64,000 nt of DNA from positions 8,963,652-9,027,651 of the forward strand of contig JALMQS010000055.1 of assembly GCA_024734495.1 (NCBI GenBank), given 5' to 3'. The position numbers and the translations under genes are program-made. Shown piece after piece: positions 44,690 to 54,853 of this stretch. Every line of letters starts with the position of its first letter. The stretch's first letter is position 1. Source of the DNA: Forficula auricularia. Lineage: Eukaryota; Arthropoda; Insecta; Dermaptera; Forficulidae. The notes beneath the pieces were generated by a model. It searched no databases and had not been told where the DNA came from. It saw only the letters and a list, made by a program, of their open reading frames with translations.

Positions 44690-45020
44690 TGAGTTGTTTG
44701 CCATAAAAGAATTTAGTCTTTTGATTTAAAAAAGTCGATTCTTCATTTTCATAGAGGTTCCATTAATAGTCAAAACATCTAAAATGGAATTCAATAAGGT
44801 TATTCTTCTAGTATTAGATAAGAATTGATCATATTTTCGATTTTAAGTTGTTTCTCCATGTTTTCACTTAATGCTGGTTACCAATAATAATCGAAACGTC
44901 AAAAGCCTAATGTAAATTGTTATTCCTCAAGTATTAGATGAGAATCAATCGCTATTTTTGATTTTAAGTCGATTTCTCTATGTTTCAGCAATGGTTACAA
45001 TAAAAATCAAAATTGAAAAT
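44690..45020 (-). repeat. Degenerate tandem repeat, third locus (reversed)
   Basis: Three units in the opposite direction to 1410-1985 and 33500-34010, e.g. TCCTCAAGTATTAGATGAGA and TTTTAAGTCGATTTCTC. Confidence 0.72.
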
Positions 45021-45289
45021 AATATTTAATATAGAATCATTAATTCAAAATAGTTTCTAGTTCAGTGATAAACGTTTTTATAAATTGTTGCTATATATAT
45101 GTATGTGTGTGATTGTAATGAATTATGTGATGTATCTATATTGAAGATTCAAGAATGAATGTTTCATGTGAAATGACAAATTCCGGCTCTTGAACGAGAT
45201 GCATGTATGATTTCAAATTATTATAAAAAAAAAACTGTGTTATATAATTCTCTATAAAAAGAAAAAATGCAAATAAGTGTTTCATTTCA

Positions 45290-45350
45290 ATTTTTAGAAC
45301 TACTGAGGATGGTCGACCAGTGGTGACCGAAACTGTATAGTTATCAATTA
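45290..45350 (+). ncRNA. Hammerhead-like relic, class D
   Basis: CTGAGGA (45303-45309), helix II GGTC...GACC, GAAA (45329-45332), CTGTATAG as a small hairpin, then TT. A related, more damaged copy lies at 54697-54745. Helix I is not visible, so this is only a weak call. Confidence 0.35.
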
Positions 45351-45619
45351 AATAATACAAATAGTTATTAAAATTATTGTTTTATTATATTTGTGACAAA
45401 ACCAACCCTTCAATTTAACGAAAAATTTTAAATCAAGTAGATTACATTCTATTTGATTTTTTTAATATAAAATCAGCTGTGCTCAGAAATTTCACTAAAT
45501 GTGTTGTAGGCGTTTTTGCATCAAATTCTAAAATACAATATAAATTTTATTATTTTCTTAATTAATTTAACCCGACATTGAAAAATTAATTTATATTTGG
45601 AGAAATAATTCTGATCGAA

Positions 45620-46010
45620 ATCTTGATTGAAATAAGCGCAGTGTTTTTGTGTGCCCCTATGGCATTCGAAGGGGCAGGTGTTGTTAATAAACTGCGTGCA
45701 TATACTTGTTCATCTCGTTGCGTGCTTACCTAAGTTGTTTTAGTTGCTCGCGAAAGACCTTTTTATTTCCGTAATCACCTTCTTTGAATAGAGCCGTATG
45801 CACGTGTGTGACGCGTGGACACACCTGTTGAGGAGTCGGGGTTATCGTCCAAGGAGAAGAACTTACATCCCGCATGCCCCCTTTCAAATTAAACACATGT
45901 GCATGCAGAAATTGTCTTTAAATCGAAAAGAATTTGCTTCCTATTTCCTCGGACATCAACCTCTCGATCGGAAGTATGCGGGTGGAGATCAAACACCTTT
46001 GGTCAAATGA
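45620..46010. promoter_or_regulatory. Less AT-rich region with clustered E-boxes
   Basis: GCAGGTGTTG, GCACGTGTG, ACACCTGTTG and ACATGTGCATG are CANNTG-type sites within about 230 bp of unique sequence. No complete coding model fits. A regulatory element of a neighbouring gene is one possible reading; it rests on motif content alone. Confidence 0.25.
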
Positions 46011-46845
46011 CGCGAGACCATGCGTTTGCGTTAAAATTTTTTATTAAAAAAAAAAAAAAAAACAACAATCGGGGCCGGGCCACACAGAGGGCACAGGTAG
46101 GGTTGCCAACTTTATAGAAAGAAATTCCGGGAGGTAGGAAAAAAACACATTTTTTTATTCGGCAAAAAATAACTGATAAAGTGATAAATAAAGAATACAA
46201 CGCAGTATCACTTTACATTTAACAGCCATGGAAAAGAACAATCAACTAAAATAAAAATTTTTAAAATTAAACTCCTCAAATCAGAACTAATTGGGGCTGT
46301 AGCCTGTTCGGATTAGCCGAAAGCATCTTCGAAAATTGAAGATAACTGATATTTTGTGTCTTTCTATTATTATTTCATTTTTTTGCAAAGTGCTTATCCT
46401 AAAGAATTTTAATAACCAACTTTTACCGTTTTTTCAATTCAATAAGTATGTAGACACATTTACACTTTGTTAGGAATGGTAACTATACTTCTTTGTTAAT
46501 TTTTTAACTAATTATGTAAAATAAGGTAATAATGTAAAATATATACATAATTGTTTTATGAATAAATAAATAAGTTTCTCTTTTTGCTTTCGTATTTCCG
46601 GAGTTCGGATTTGAGGGGTTTCACTGTAATACCTAATAATTGTAATAATACAATATTCTTATATTAAATAAACTTTGGTAGTCAACATCGTTAAATTGAC
46701 CATTAGGGGCTACCCTTTGTAAAATTTTCTCCCTTGACGAAGGATGCAAAAATAACTTTTTTAGATATACCTACAATATAATATTTTTACGAAATTATAC
46801 GATGACGTAGTTTTTGGAGACGGATTGGTAAGTGAATTGAATGGA
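46011..46845. other. AT-rich interval
   Basis: A 17-base A run near 46045 and a short GC patch (GGGGCCGGGCCACAC) follow the E-box region. No gene is seen. Confidence 0.35.
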
Positions 46846-46850
46846 TTCAA

Positions 46851-47085
46851 GTTCAAGGTTCAAAAAAAGAGAGAAAATTATAAATATCTTTTTAATCAAA
46901 GCCGACGTTTCAGAGGTTTCTTCACTCCTTCTTCAGTGAAGGAAATACAACGTGACACTCCCCTATGTTTCTTCTCATCAGCAGAATTTAGAGTAGACCT
47001 TTCAAAACCCAGAAGAAGGAGGGAAGAAACCTCCGATACGTCGCCTTTGAATAAAAATATTCTCTCTTTTTTGAATTTTGGACTG
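46851..47085. mobile_element. 235-bp class B ribozyme palindrome
   Basis: Left arm GGTTCAAAAAAAGAGAG...AATATC and right arm GATA-like TATTCTCTCTTTTTTGAA are inverted. A motif with complete core lies on the minus strand (46902-46938): CTGAAGA, AGG...CCT helix II, GAAA, CG, TC. The plus-strand partner (47008-47044) has CAGAAGA and GATACGTC with a perfect GGAGG/CCTCC helix II, so it is degenerate. Confidence 0.75.
46902..46938 (-). ncRNA. Hammerhead-like motif, class B, core complete
   Basis: CTGAAGA (46936-46930), helix II, GAAA (46911-46908), C-G step, TC (46905-46904) on the minus strand. Helix I pairing is poor. Confidence 0.5.
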
Positions 47086-47149
47086 ACTACCTCATCAAAA
47101 TCTATTCAATTTACGAAATTATTTTTTATCTTTACATAAAATACTGATT

Positions 47150-47630
47150 TAAATAATTGTTTAATTTTTGAAGAAAAGAAATTGGTTTTTCCTGTCAAAA
47201 TAGAATTGTTCATAAGGGGCAGGGGCAGACGGTCATATGGAAAATGTGGAAAATCCCACATGGGCCGTATACAATTTGGGGCGTTTTCTAATTTTTTTTT
47301 TGAAATAAGTAAAAAAAAGGCATTTTTATATTTATGGGATAGGCCGATAATAATAAATTTTAGGGCCTGTCCACTCCTGATAAGAGGGGTCCCATTTTAA
47401 ATTTTTCTCCCTTGACGAATTGTGCAAAAAAAGATTCGCGATATTTTAACGAAATTCTATTTTTTCATCTTTATTAAAATACTGATTTAAATAATCATGT
47501 AAATCTTATTAAAATTATTTAAATTCAATTGAGAAAATTACGCGGGTGTGATCTTTTGAACCCAATATGCTACGGATACGATTTATTTTAATAATAAATT
47601 GAAAGTTTTTGCCGAGAGTAGCAGAATTTT
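47150..47630. other. AT-rich interval
   Basis: No gene supported. Confidence 0.35.
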
Positions 47631-47697
47631 TATATATTGAAGGAGACAATAAAAGAGTGTGTCTTCTGCTGGAATTATAAATTTTATTTATTTATAA

Positions 47698-47739
47698 CGA
47701 GACTATAGTTTCGAGGGCTTTGCCCTCTTCATCAGTCTA
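47698..47739 (-). ncRNA. Hammerhead ribozyme-like motif, class A, strong helix II
   Basis: Minus strand: CTGATGA (47735-47729), perfect helix II GAGGGC-AAA-GCCCTC, GAAA (47712-47709), CTATAG, TC (47702-47701). Confidence 0.75.
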
Positions 47740-47776
47740 TTAATTTATGAATTAATTCCTGTGAATTCATTGTAAT

Positions 47777-47815
47777 AGACTGATGAAGAGGGCAAAGCCC
47801 TTGAAACTATCAGAA
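47777..47815 (+). ncRNA. Hammerhead-like motif, class A, damaged 3' side
   Basis: CTGATGA (47780-47786), helix II AGGGC-AAA-GCCCT, GAAA (47803-47806), then CTATCAGAATC in place of CTATAGTC. The helix III and cleavage site are lost. Confidence 0.5.
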
Positions 47816-47889
47816 TCTCCTTATAAATAAATAAAATTTATAATTCCAGCAGAAGACACTCTTTTATTGTCTCCTTCAAGGATTATTTT

Positions 47890-50195
47890 AGAAGAGTTAT
47901 ATTTACCCCTCTCGTGTTAAACCCTAGTGTGAAAATTTATTATATATGTAATTATGTATATATATCAAAAGGGTTCACCACACAGAGTAGCCAATGGCAC
48001 GGATATCTATTTGTCCCTCAGATTCAATTCTCATGAATACAGCCCTTCTGTCATATGATACAATTTTTCTAACATCTCGCATTCACTATTATGGTCAAAA
48101 ATTGCATCTTTTTAATTAAATTAAATTCTTTATCAGACTGAAATCTTGGCCTCCTGGACCCACCATTCTTGATTCTTAGTACATTTATATAGATTTATTT
48201 TTGGAAACTCTTTCAATATATCAAAGAGACATTTTGACAAATCAAGATAGTTATATTTTCTACTTTTAATTTTCTTTTTATTTATTGTTTTACACGAAAA
48301 CATTAAAAATTAAAAATTTAGAGAATCTCGTATATTAAAAAAAACATAAAATAAAACAATAATAATATTGTAATAATAAAAATATACTAATAATATTATA
48401 TGAATATAGTCCGGTTCCCACACAATTTCCAAACTACCAAACATTTTTTTTTGTCTTTTCTTTCAATTTTAAAGATCGTAAAACGTGAAACAAACAAAAT
48501 GTAAAGGAATTTGTAAAAAAAAAAGAATTTATTTTTTCTCATAAACATAAAATATGCATTTCGGGTGATAAAAGATACCGGCTAGTGATTTATGATGCTT
48601 CTAATTTTTACTTTTAATACCAAATAACGAAACTGTCCTCTCTTTTTAGTATCTGTAAAAGGAAACATTTTAACAATATTCCTATTTTAAATGACATTTT
48701 AAAATAGATATTTTACTAGTAAAGCAATTTTTCTAGTGTATTGAAAATGCTCTAGTTTGAAATTTTTCCTTATAAATTGCAAAATAATCACTATTCTTGT
48801 TCCAGATTCAACAAGTACAGAGGCACAGGGCCAAAGACGAACCTCTTTTATGCAGTAAAAATGTCATTTATTGCAATAAAAATCTTGAGTGAGTAAAGAA
48901 CTTAACAAGACATTACTATAACCGTGATATCTGATATATCCTATTTTCAAAATTTTATTTTATATTTTAATTAAAACATGATAAATAGATAATCTCTTAG
49001 CTAAATTACTGTATCCCTCCATAGTCCCCACATGGTTCAGGGCCCAAAATCTGAAGCGGGCCCCTTATTATGGAATAAGTATGTGTTTTTTATGAAGTGA
49101 AATAATAAAAAAAGCCAGGCCCCGGGACCCACCGGTGCACCTGGACTCCCTGACTATGATCCCCTCAGTGTACATCTTAACGTTCCACCAAAGTCCAAAT
49201 AAGGTATTTTTAAAATAATGTCTCCTTGTTAATTTCTCTCATTAAAATGAAATTAGCAAAATAATGTGTGTCTATGTTAATTATTTTCCGACTGGAGTGT
49301 TTGACTAATATTTAATTATTATGAATATAGAAATTTAAATAATTTTAAAATTTCTTGATTTTGGAATTTCCATCAATATTAGTAGTACATACTAGCTAGT
49401 AGCTGTTAATAGCTTTTATTTTTATGATTGAATTTATTAGAAGGTTGAAATTGTATTAAAATTACAGATAATTAATTATAACTATTTATTGATCACACAA
49501 TTAATATATATATAGTAGCTACACTGTATTATTTGTTGTGTGATCATAATTAATTATGTGTGATATTAATAAAAAATTTTACCCCTTTCATTAATACCAT
49601 ATTTACTTTTTTTAGTTTTCTCAAAAATTTTCAAAAGGGGTTAAAAATCAAGTTATCAAATTTAATTGAAAACCTTTTATAGACATCGTATTAATGTTTC
49701 TTTTATGAGATATTAATTATTTTTACAAACACATTCAAAATAAAATCTATAGTTCTGATTTAAACTAAAGTTTAACTTTATTACAACTCATGAGACCATA
49801 CTTTAAACAATATGTAAAAATATTAAAAACATGGGCCCTTATTCAATATTTCTATACGATTTTTCGTTTTTAAGTTATCGCAGAGATTTGAGAATCCAGA
49901 CATATCTACAGACAAACGGACAGAAAAAATCATGTTTGAAAATTATTTCTCTCCACGTTTTACACATTTTTAAATTCAATGAGAAAACAAATAATCGTGT
50001 GCAATACTAAGACCTATCTGTCTTGCCTCGGCCAAGTAAAATACTCTAGGTTGCCTATATACAGGAGCGTACCAAATAATTTCAAATGAAAGGAAATATT
50101 GACTTATGATTTTAATAGCAGAAAATTTGATTCATGTCAACCATTGGTCAGATTGTAATAATTATTTTCATCCCCAAAGGATTGTTTGGATATAT
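47890..50195. other. Long AT-rich interval, no gene
   Basis: 49490-49560 has a small imperfect inverted repeat (GATCACACAATTAATAT / TGTGTGATCATAATTAAT). Nothing else is recognised. Confidence 0.35.
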
Positions 50196-50199
50196 TTCG

Positions 50200-50580
50200 G
50201 ATTGTCTTAGCAGGATTCTCGACCCCTAATAAATAAAAGCTACTGAACCCGGTTGTAACGAGAGACTGGCTGAATGGCTCTCATGGAATTTGATATTCCC
50301 AACGGCTTTCGAATTTAGCGAATTAATTGAGCCTACCCCATCGAGAGAATAAGTCGCGGCTTTTGGAACTGCAACCCCCTCCAATCCTCGTATGTATGGC
50401 TCATAATTAGTGAAACCCGATTATTTCGAAAGAGTTAATTGAGAAATGTACCGGATTTGATTTGCAGCCCTTCAATCAAGAACAAACTAAGCTTTAAAAT
50501 GTCGCCTTGCTGGGAAATAAATCCCCGATCCACAACATCCCCCTACGTGGGGGTGGCTCCAAAAGCAGCTTGTTAAATGC
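50200..50580. other. Less AT-rich unique region, possible conserved non-coding DNA
   Basis: Unique in this window, with TTAGCGAATTAATTGAGCC, GTTAATTGAGAAATGTACC and CCCCCTACGTGGGGGTGG (a perfect hairpin at 50541-50555). No coding model. Confidence 0.3.
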
Positions 50581-51033
50581 AAGTTTATAGAGAAGGAACA
50601 AATCCTCTTTAGAAACTCTTCGAAACATTTATAATTTATAATTTAACTATTTCAAAGTAATTAATTAGAAATAGATAGAGGTGAAATATTTTGAAAATTA
50701 TACATAGAAGTTTTTTCTGTTTTATTATTTGAAGATTAGATACTACAAGGGTAGATGGTCAAACACGTTCCTATACGTATTTTAAGGAGATCATTTTCTT
50801 CGAAATTTAACTAAGTATAAATTTGAAAGCAATAGTGAAGAGTTTTTCAAGACTCGGCACGCTCTTTTCAAATTTTAGTGACTTGACAATTTTTTTTTTC
50901 AGTGAGCCATTTGAGCTAGAAATTTGAAGCTTGAAGAAAAGTAATTTTTTATTAAAACTTTTATTTCAAATTTCAGCTCATTCGTTACAATCGTTAAAAA
51001 AAATAGCGATTTTAGTTTATTCTTATTTATGAA

Positions 51034-51072
51034 TTTTAAGAAGGAGGGAAGATCCCTTCGAAACGTCGGTTT
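51034..51072 (+). ncRNA. Hammerhead-like relic, class B
   Basis: A perfect seven-pair helix II (GGAGGGA-AGA-TCCCTTC) followed by GAAACGTC and GGTTTC, but TTTAAGA replaces CTGAAGA. The 5' core and helix I are lost. Confidence 0.5.
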
Positions 51073-51224
51073 CAAAAAAAATATTATGAGGGGAAAACAT
51101 TAACATTAATTTATATTATGAAATAGTCTTATTTATTTCTGGACTGCCTTCATCCAATCCTTAGGTATTAATATATCAGTTCATCTCCAAAGTCCAAACA
51201 AAAACTTATAACACATATTATATT

Positions 51225-51325
51225 TGGTATATTGCATATTTATTTGCATCAAATCATCAGGACAAGCTTATTGATTTATCTTTGTGAATCAAAAACTCTA
51301 CTACTCTCTAACTAACTATTTTCAA
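51225..51325 (+). repeat. Class A tail without ribozyme
   Basis: CATATTTATTTGCATCAAAT, then TTGATTTATCTTTGTGAATC and ACTATTTTCAATTAA, as after the class A motifs. Confidence 0.55.
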
Positions 51326-51649
51326 TTAAAAACTGCTAATAGGTAAAATTTAGCTTGGGATTGAAAATAATTTTCAGCTTAAGACCGTTTATTATATAAT
51401 TAATTAATTAATTTGAACATTTGAGTGTTTTATAATTTCTATTTTATAAAAAATAATGGAAATTTTTTAAAAGACTCTTTAAACAATTGTCGAAATATAG
51501 AAATATGTTTATTTCAATAAATAATTAGTCCTATATGGCATAATTAGATAAGTCCCCGCCGAACAGAAACGCTCTTTGTGGACAACCAAGCATCGGACGG
51601 CCGCAAATACATTGTCTATATATGTATAAATAAATTTCATCTTCTCGTT

Positions 51650-52015
51650 ATAAGAGATCAAAATGAATTTCCGAACTTAATAGATATTTGCAAAAAAAGG
51701 TCGCGGATAGAGACATCATTTTTTTTTTGTATCTGCTACATTTCAGAATAGGCATAGACAATTCAACACAAGTTTTCTGCAAAGACAAGTCAATACAGTT
51801 TTTATAATAGTTAATTAATTTTTTTCTTTTTAATTTCTCAGTTACTATAAAAGTGTCCATGTCTAGTTGATCCCAATAGCTCTCGTAGAATCTTCCTTCT
51901 ACATAAATTATAATCCAAAGGATCAATCTGAATATTAAAATACATAGTTTTAATTGATAAATCTTTTTATTAAACAAAAAAATAAATTAAAATGTCAAAG
52001 TCAATTTGAAATTCT
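51650..52015 (-). repeat. Three-copy repeat Q, copy 2
   Basis: Longest copy. The minus strand reads LILWIIIYVEGRFYESYWDQ, near-identical to copy 1. It extends further, with a second block around ELSMPILKCSRYKKK. See 17860-18175. Confidence 0.6.
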
Positions 52016-52317
52016 GCCTGCGATCTAAAGGACACTTGTAACATTTAAGAATCTTTTATATCTTAGTCGATAATATATAAAACACTTGTGTAAAAAAAGG
52101 CCAAGTTCGATTAATAAAATCCGTTTGCCAAAAAAGTAGTGAGATCTAATGTGCTGCCAAGTTCAACATCATCAATTTATTAAATGATTCGAGAATATAT
52201 TAGTAACTTCAATTAAAACACATGTTTTTCATTTCACATGTCCCTCAATATTTTTTATTGATTTCACATTTTTAGTTGAAATTATTTTCATAAAACTTGA
52301 CTTTTACGCATTAAATT

Positions 52318-52526
52318 ATTATTATTATTGTTTGATAGGGCCTCCACCACTACCCTCTTATTAAGATTCCAGTATTGTGGAAAAAAATTTCAGCCATGTA
52401 GAGGTTTCCATTACGAAGTTACAGAGGCGTCAAAATGGCCTGAGTTGTTTCCTGTAAAGGGTAGTCTGGCAGCGCACACATCCACGCTCGAATCGAACTT
52501 GGCTGGGTAGCTGCCGTGCCCCCAGA
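52318..52526 (-). mobile_element. tRNA-like SINE, family S4
   Basis: Minus strand: GGGGGCACGGCAGCTACCC (A-box region), CAAGTTCGATTCGAG (B box), a body with GGCCATTTTGACGCCTC, and an (AAT)n tail at 52318-52332. The TSD TAAATT lies at 52312-52317 and 52527-52532. It sits between Q copies 2 and 3. Confidence 0.7.
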
Positions 52527-52544
52527 TAAATTTATTTTTAATTT

Positions 52545-52735
52545 CTCGTTTACTCTAAAACTACTCAAACTTAGTTGATCCCAATAGCTCTCGTAGAATC
52601 TACATTCTACAGAAATAATAATCCAACAGATCAATGTAAATGTTAAAATAAAAATATTGTTTTACTCGTAATTGGTTAAATCTTAAACAAAAAAATAAAT
52701 TAAAATTTTAAAGTTAATTAGAAACACAGCGGCCT
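52545..52735 (-). repeat. Three-copy repeat Q, copy 3
   Basis: Shorter copy; minus strand IIISVECRFYESYWDQLSLS. Landmarks as in copy 1. Confidence 0.55.
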
Positions 52736-53078
52736 TTTGATTAAATCAATATTTCCTATATTTATTAAATATGATTTTGCTGATATTTTATAACTCTGTA
52801 CTCCCGGGAGGTAGGCATATCCTCATTTAGATTGCCTAACAATCAATCCATGCATTTCTAGATCAACTAGGATAATTATTATGTTAAGAGTTCCAGGAGG
52901 GCGTAGTGAACTAATGCTTCTTGTCAGGGACTGGGCTTACTAGACAGGATCTTGAGGCATAATTTCAATTACTTAATTTTACAAAGAGAAACAAAGAGGT
53001 TGTCCTCTGCTTGATGCAAATAAACATATACACATATATCTCAAGATGATATATCTGTATATATATTATTTATTTGTT

Positions 53079-53121
53079 TGAGACTATAGTTTCGAAGACT
53101 TGGTCTTCATCATCAGTCTTT
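53079..53121 (-). ncRNA. Hammerhead ribozyme-like motif, class A, next to the GIY-YIG gene
   Basis: Minus strand: CTGATGA (53116-53110), perfect six-pair helix II GAAGAC-CAA-GTCTTC, GAAA (53093-53090), CTATAG (53089-53084), TC (53083-53082). This intact copy is linked to coding sequence, tying the whole class A set to this element family. Confidence 0.78.
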
Positions 53122-53309
53122 CTTCAATTATAAATGTTTTTCATGGAGTCAATATCATATGGATATTGAAAACTTGGTGTTCTTTCGTCACTGCTGGAGG
53201 GCTAGGAACTAATAAAGACACTCTACCTGGGCTCACATTCAAATATAACAATATGTTTCCCTTTCTCCTTTCTCCTTAGAAAGGAGGAATTTTTTCCTTT
53301 TTTTCCCTT

Positions 53310-53876
53310 TTATCTTTTGTTAGCAAACATCTTAAGTAGATTACTATTGGATAATTCAATTTGATTGTTTAAACAGAGTTCTGAATTTCTATTGAATGAC
53401 TTCAAAATTTCTAAAGATTCGATTGCGCTAATCAATTTCGGGTTCTTTTCTCCTTTTATTAATCTAATACCTTCTGGGAAGGAGTGATTGTTTGAATTTA
53501 AATGTTCTGCAAAAGAATTTTCGTACTTTTTATTTTTATAATCTCTTATGTGTTCATTTAGTCGAATTTTCAGATTTCTCTCGGTTTTTCCCACATATAT
53601 TGCTTCGCAATCTTTGCATTTCAAACTATAAACCCCTTCTTTTTCTATATTTGGTAATTTGTCTTTTTTATTTGAACCTAAATCTTTTCCTAGAGTAATT
53701 GGAGTTTTGAATACTTTAAAAGAATGTGTCCATTTTGACCAATTATTATCATCTATTTTTATTTTGTTATTTCTGTACCAATCTTTTGCATTGGCTTCCA
53801 GAAAGAAGTTCATGATTTGAATTTTTAAATTGTCATTTGATACTTTATGTCTTTTGCATTCTGTTTCAAATGACTT
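53310..53876 (-). pseudogene. Gag-like segment fused to GIY-YIG endonuclease (Penelope type)
   Basis: The frame opens after a TAA at 53879-53877. Its first part (SFETECKRHKV, then MNFFLEANAKDWYRNN and WSKWTHSFK) has the spacing of aromatic and Ala-x-x-Trp residues seen in retrotransposon Gag. A linker (TLGKDLGSNKKDKLP) typical of the region before the Penelope endonuclease follows. The GIY-YIG domain comes next: GVYSLKCKDCEAIYVGKTER with GVY and YVG, the Cys pair of the Penelope zinc motif, NLKIRLNEH with the catalytic Arg, and FAEHLNSNNHSF with the two His. Near the end is AIESLEILKSF, carrying the family's Glu. No RT motif is present. Whether this fusion is natural or the product of deletion is open. 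Confidence 0.75.
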
Positions 53877-54306
53877 TTAGCCATTCTATAGCATTTTGTT
53901 GAATGCCATAGAATTTATTTATGTTAAATTTTTTTTCAATGTTTAACATTATACTTGTTTCATTACTAATTTCTAGATATTCTGATATATTTAAGCTTTC
54001 AATTTGTTCTTCTTCTAATAGAAAGTTTTTAAAAATGAAATTATTTTGTTCATCTATGTAATATTTCTTTATCTCATTCGGTAAAGTAATATTTACGTTT
54101 CTGTAGTGACCATCTTTTGTCATACTTTTATATGCAGATTTTATAATACTGATTTGTTTTAATTCAATATGTGACTGCTCACCTTGGTATTCCTTCGGAA
54201 AGACATATGTTATGCTATCATCTTGTAGCTTGATTGTTTTTACATTATTTGTTAAAACACCATCCACGTCTTCTTTCATCAAAAGTAGCCTCACTCTGGT
54301 AGACAT
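53866..54306 (-). pseudogene. Upstream frame of the same gene, unknown N-terminal domain
   Basis: 146 codons starting MSTRVRLLLMKEDVDG and ending IQQNAIEWLKVI, stop TGA at 53866-53868. The last 20 residues (FYGIQQNAIEWLK) look like the start of a Gag-like domain that continues, one base out of frame, in the downstream frame (…SFETECKR). One inserted or deleted base near 53877 thus separates the two. The first 110 residues are not recognised. Confidence 0.55.
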
Positions 54307-54853
54307 CTCGTTTGAGAAATTTCGAGTTATAAGTGGGATGGGTGCGAGGTAGATAAAAATCGTGTTCCACTGAAATGTGAAATGTTTATTAATATATACA
54401 GATATTTACAATGAGTTTTATATTATTTACCTGAAATGTGAAACTCGAAATTTCAGGTCCTTTATTTAGTTTTAACAATGATGTTTATTTGAAATGAATT
54501 TATATAATATCTAGTTCTCAAATATTGTATATTAACAATTGTGTTTGAAGTGAGCGTTTTAAATTAACTCTCTACTGCTTGATGTCTCAATCTATTATGT
54601 CCCTTGCTTGTGCTTGTCTTCCCCTTCCACTCGTCTTCATGTGTGGGTGTTTCGAGCTTACATATATATTCCCTTTTTTCTGATATTACCATTTTCAACT
54701 GGAAGTTCTAAAGATGGTCTAGCACTGGTGTCCAAAAATGTATTAGTGCAGAGGTTCCTAAACTTACCGAGTCGCGGCGCCTTTTTTCAATTAAAATTTT
54801 TTCATTGCGCCCTATTATTAATATTTATTTGCCCACGCAGGAGGGAGCATCCT

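Larger units (their letters stand above)
47638..47880. mobile_element. 243-bp class A ribozyme palindrome
   Basis: Arms TTGAAGGAGACAATAAAAGA and TCTTTTATTGTCTCCTTCAA pair perfectly and continue through GTCTTCTGCTGGAATTATAA. The motifs at 47698-47739 (minus) and 47777-47815 (plus) face each other across about 40 bases. Confidence 0.85.
52985..54480 (-). mobile_element. Penelope-like element remnant with hammerhead and GIY-YIG gene
   Basis: On the minus strand, from 54480 downward: an untranslated leader with an intron-like GTAAATAATAT...CATTTCAG (about 54430-54372), a frameshifted Gag-like/GIY-YIG frame, a gap, an intact class A hammerhead (53121-53079) and the conserved class A tail to 52985. 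A GIY-YIG endonuclease next to a hammerhead is the signature of Penelope-like elements. The usual reverse transcriptase is not visible here. Confidence 0.7.

Noticed and set aside
54608..54853. N-terminal part of the 251-residue frame as LINE protein
   Set aside because: The first 80 or so residues are read from hAT MITE and flanking sequence; the LINE begins only at 54854.
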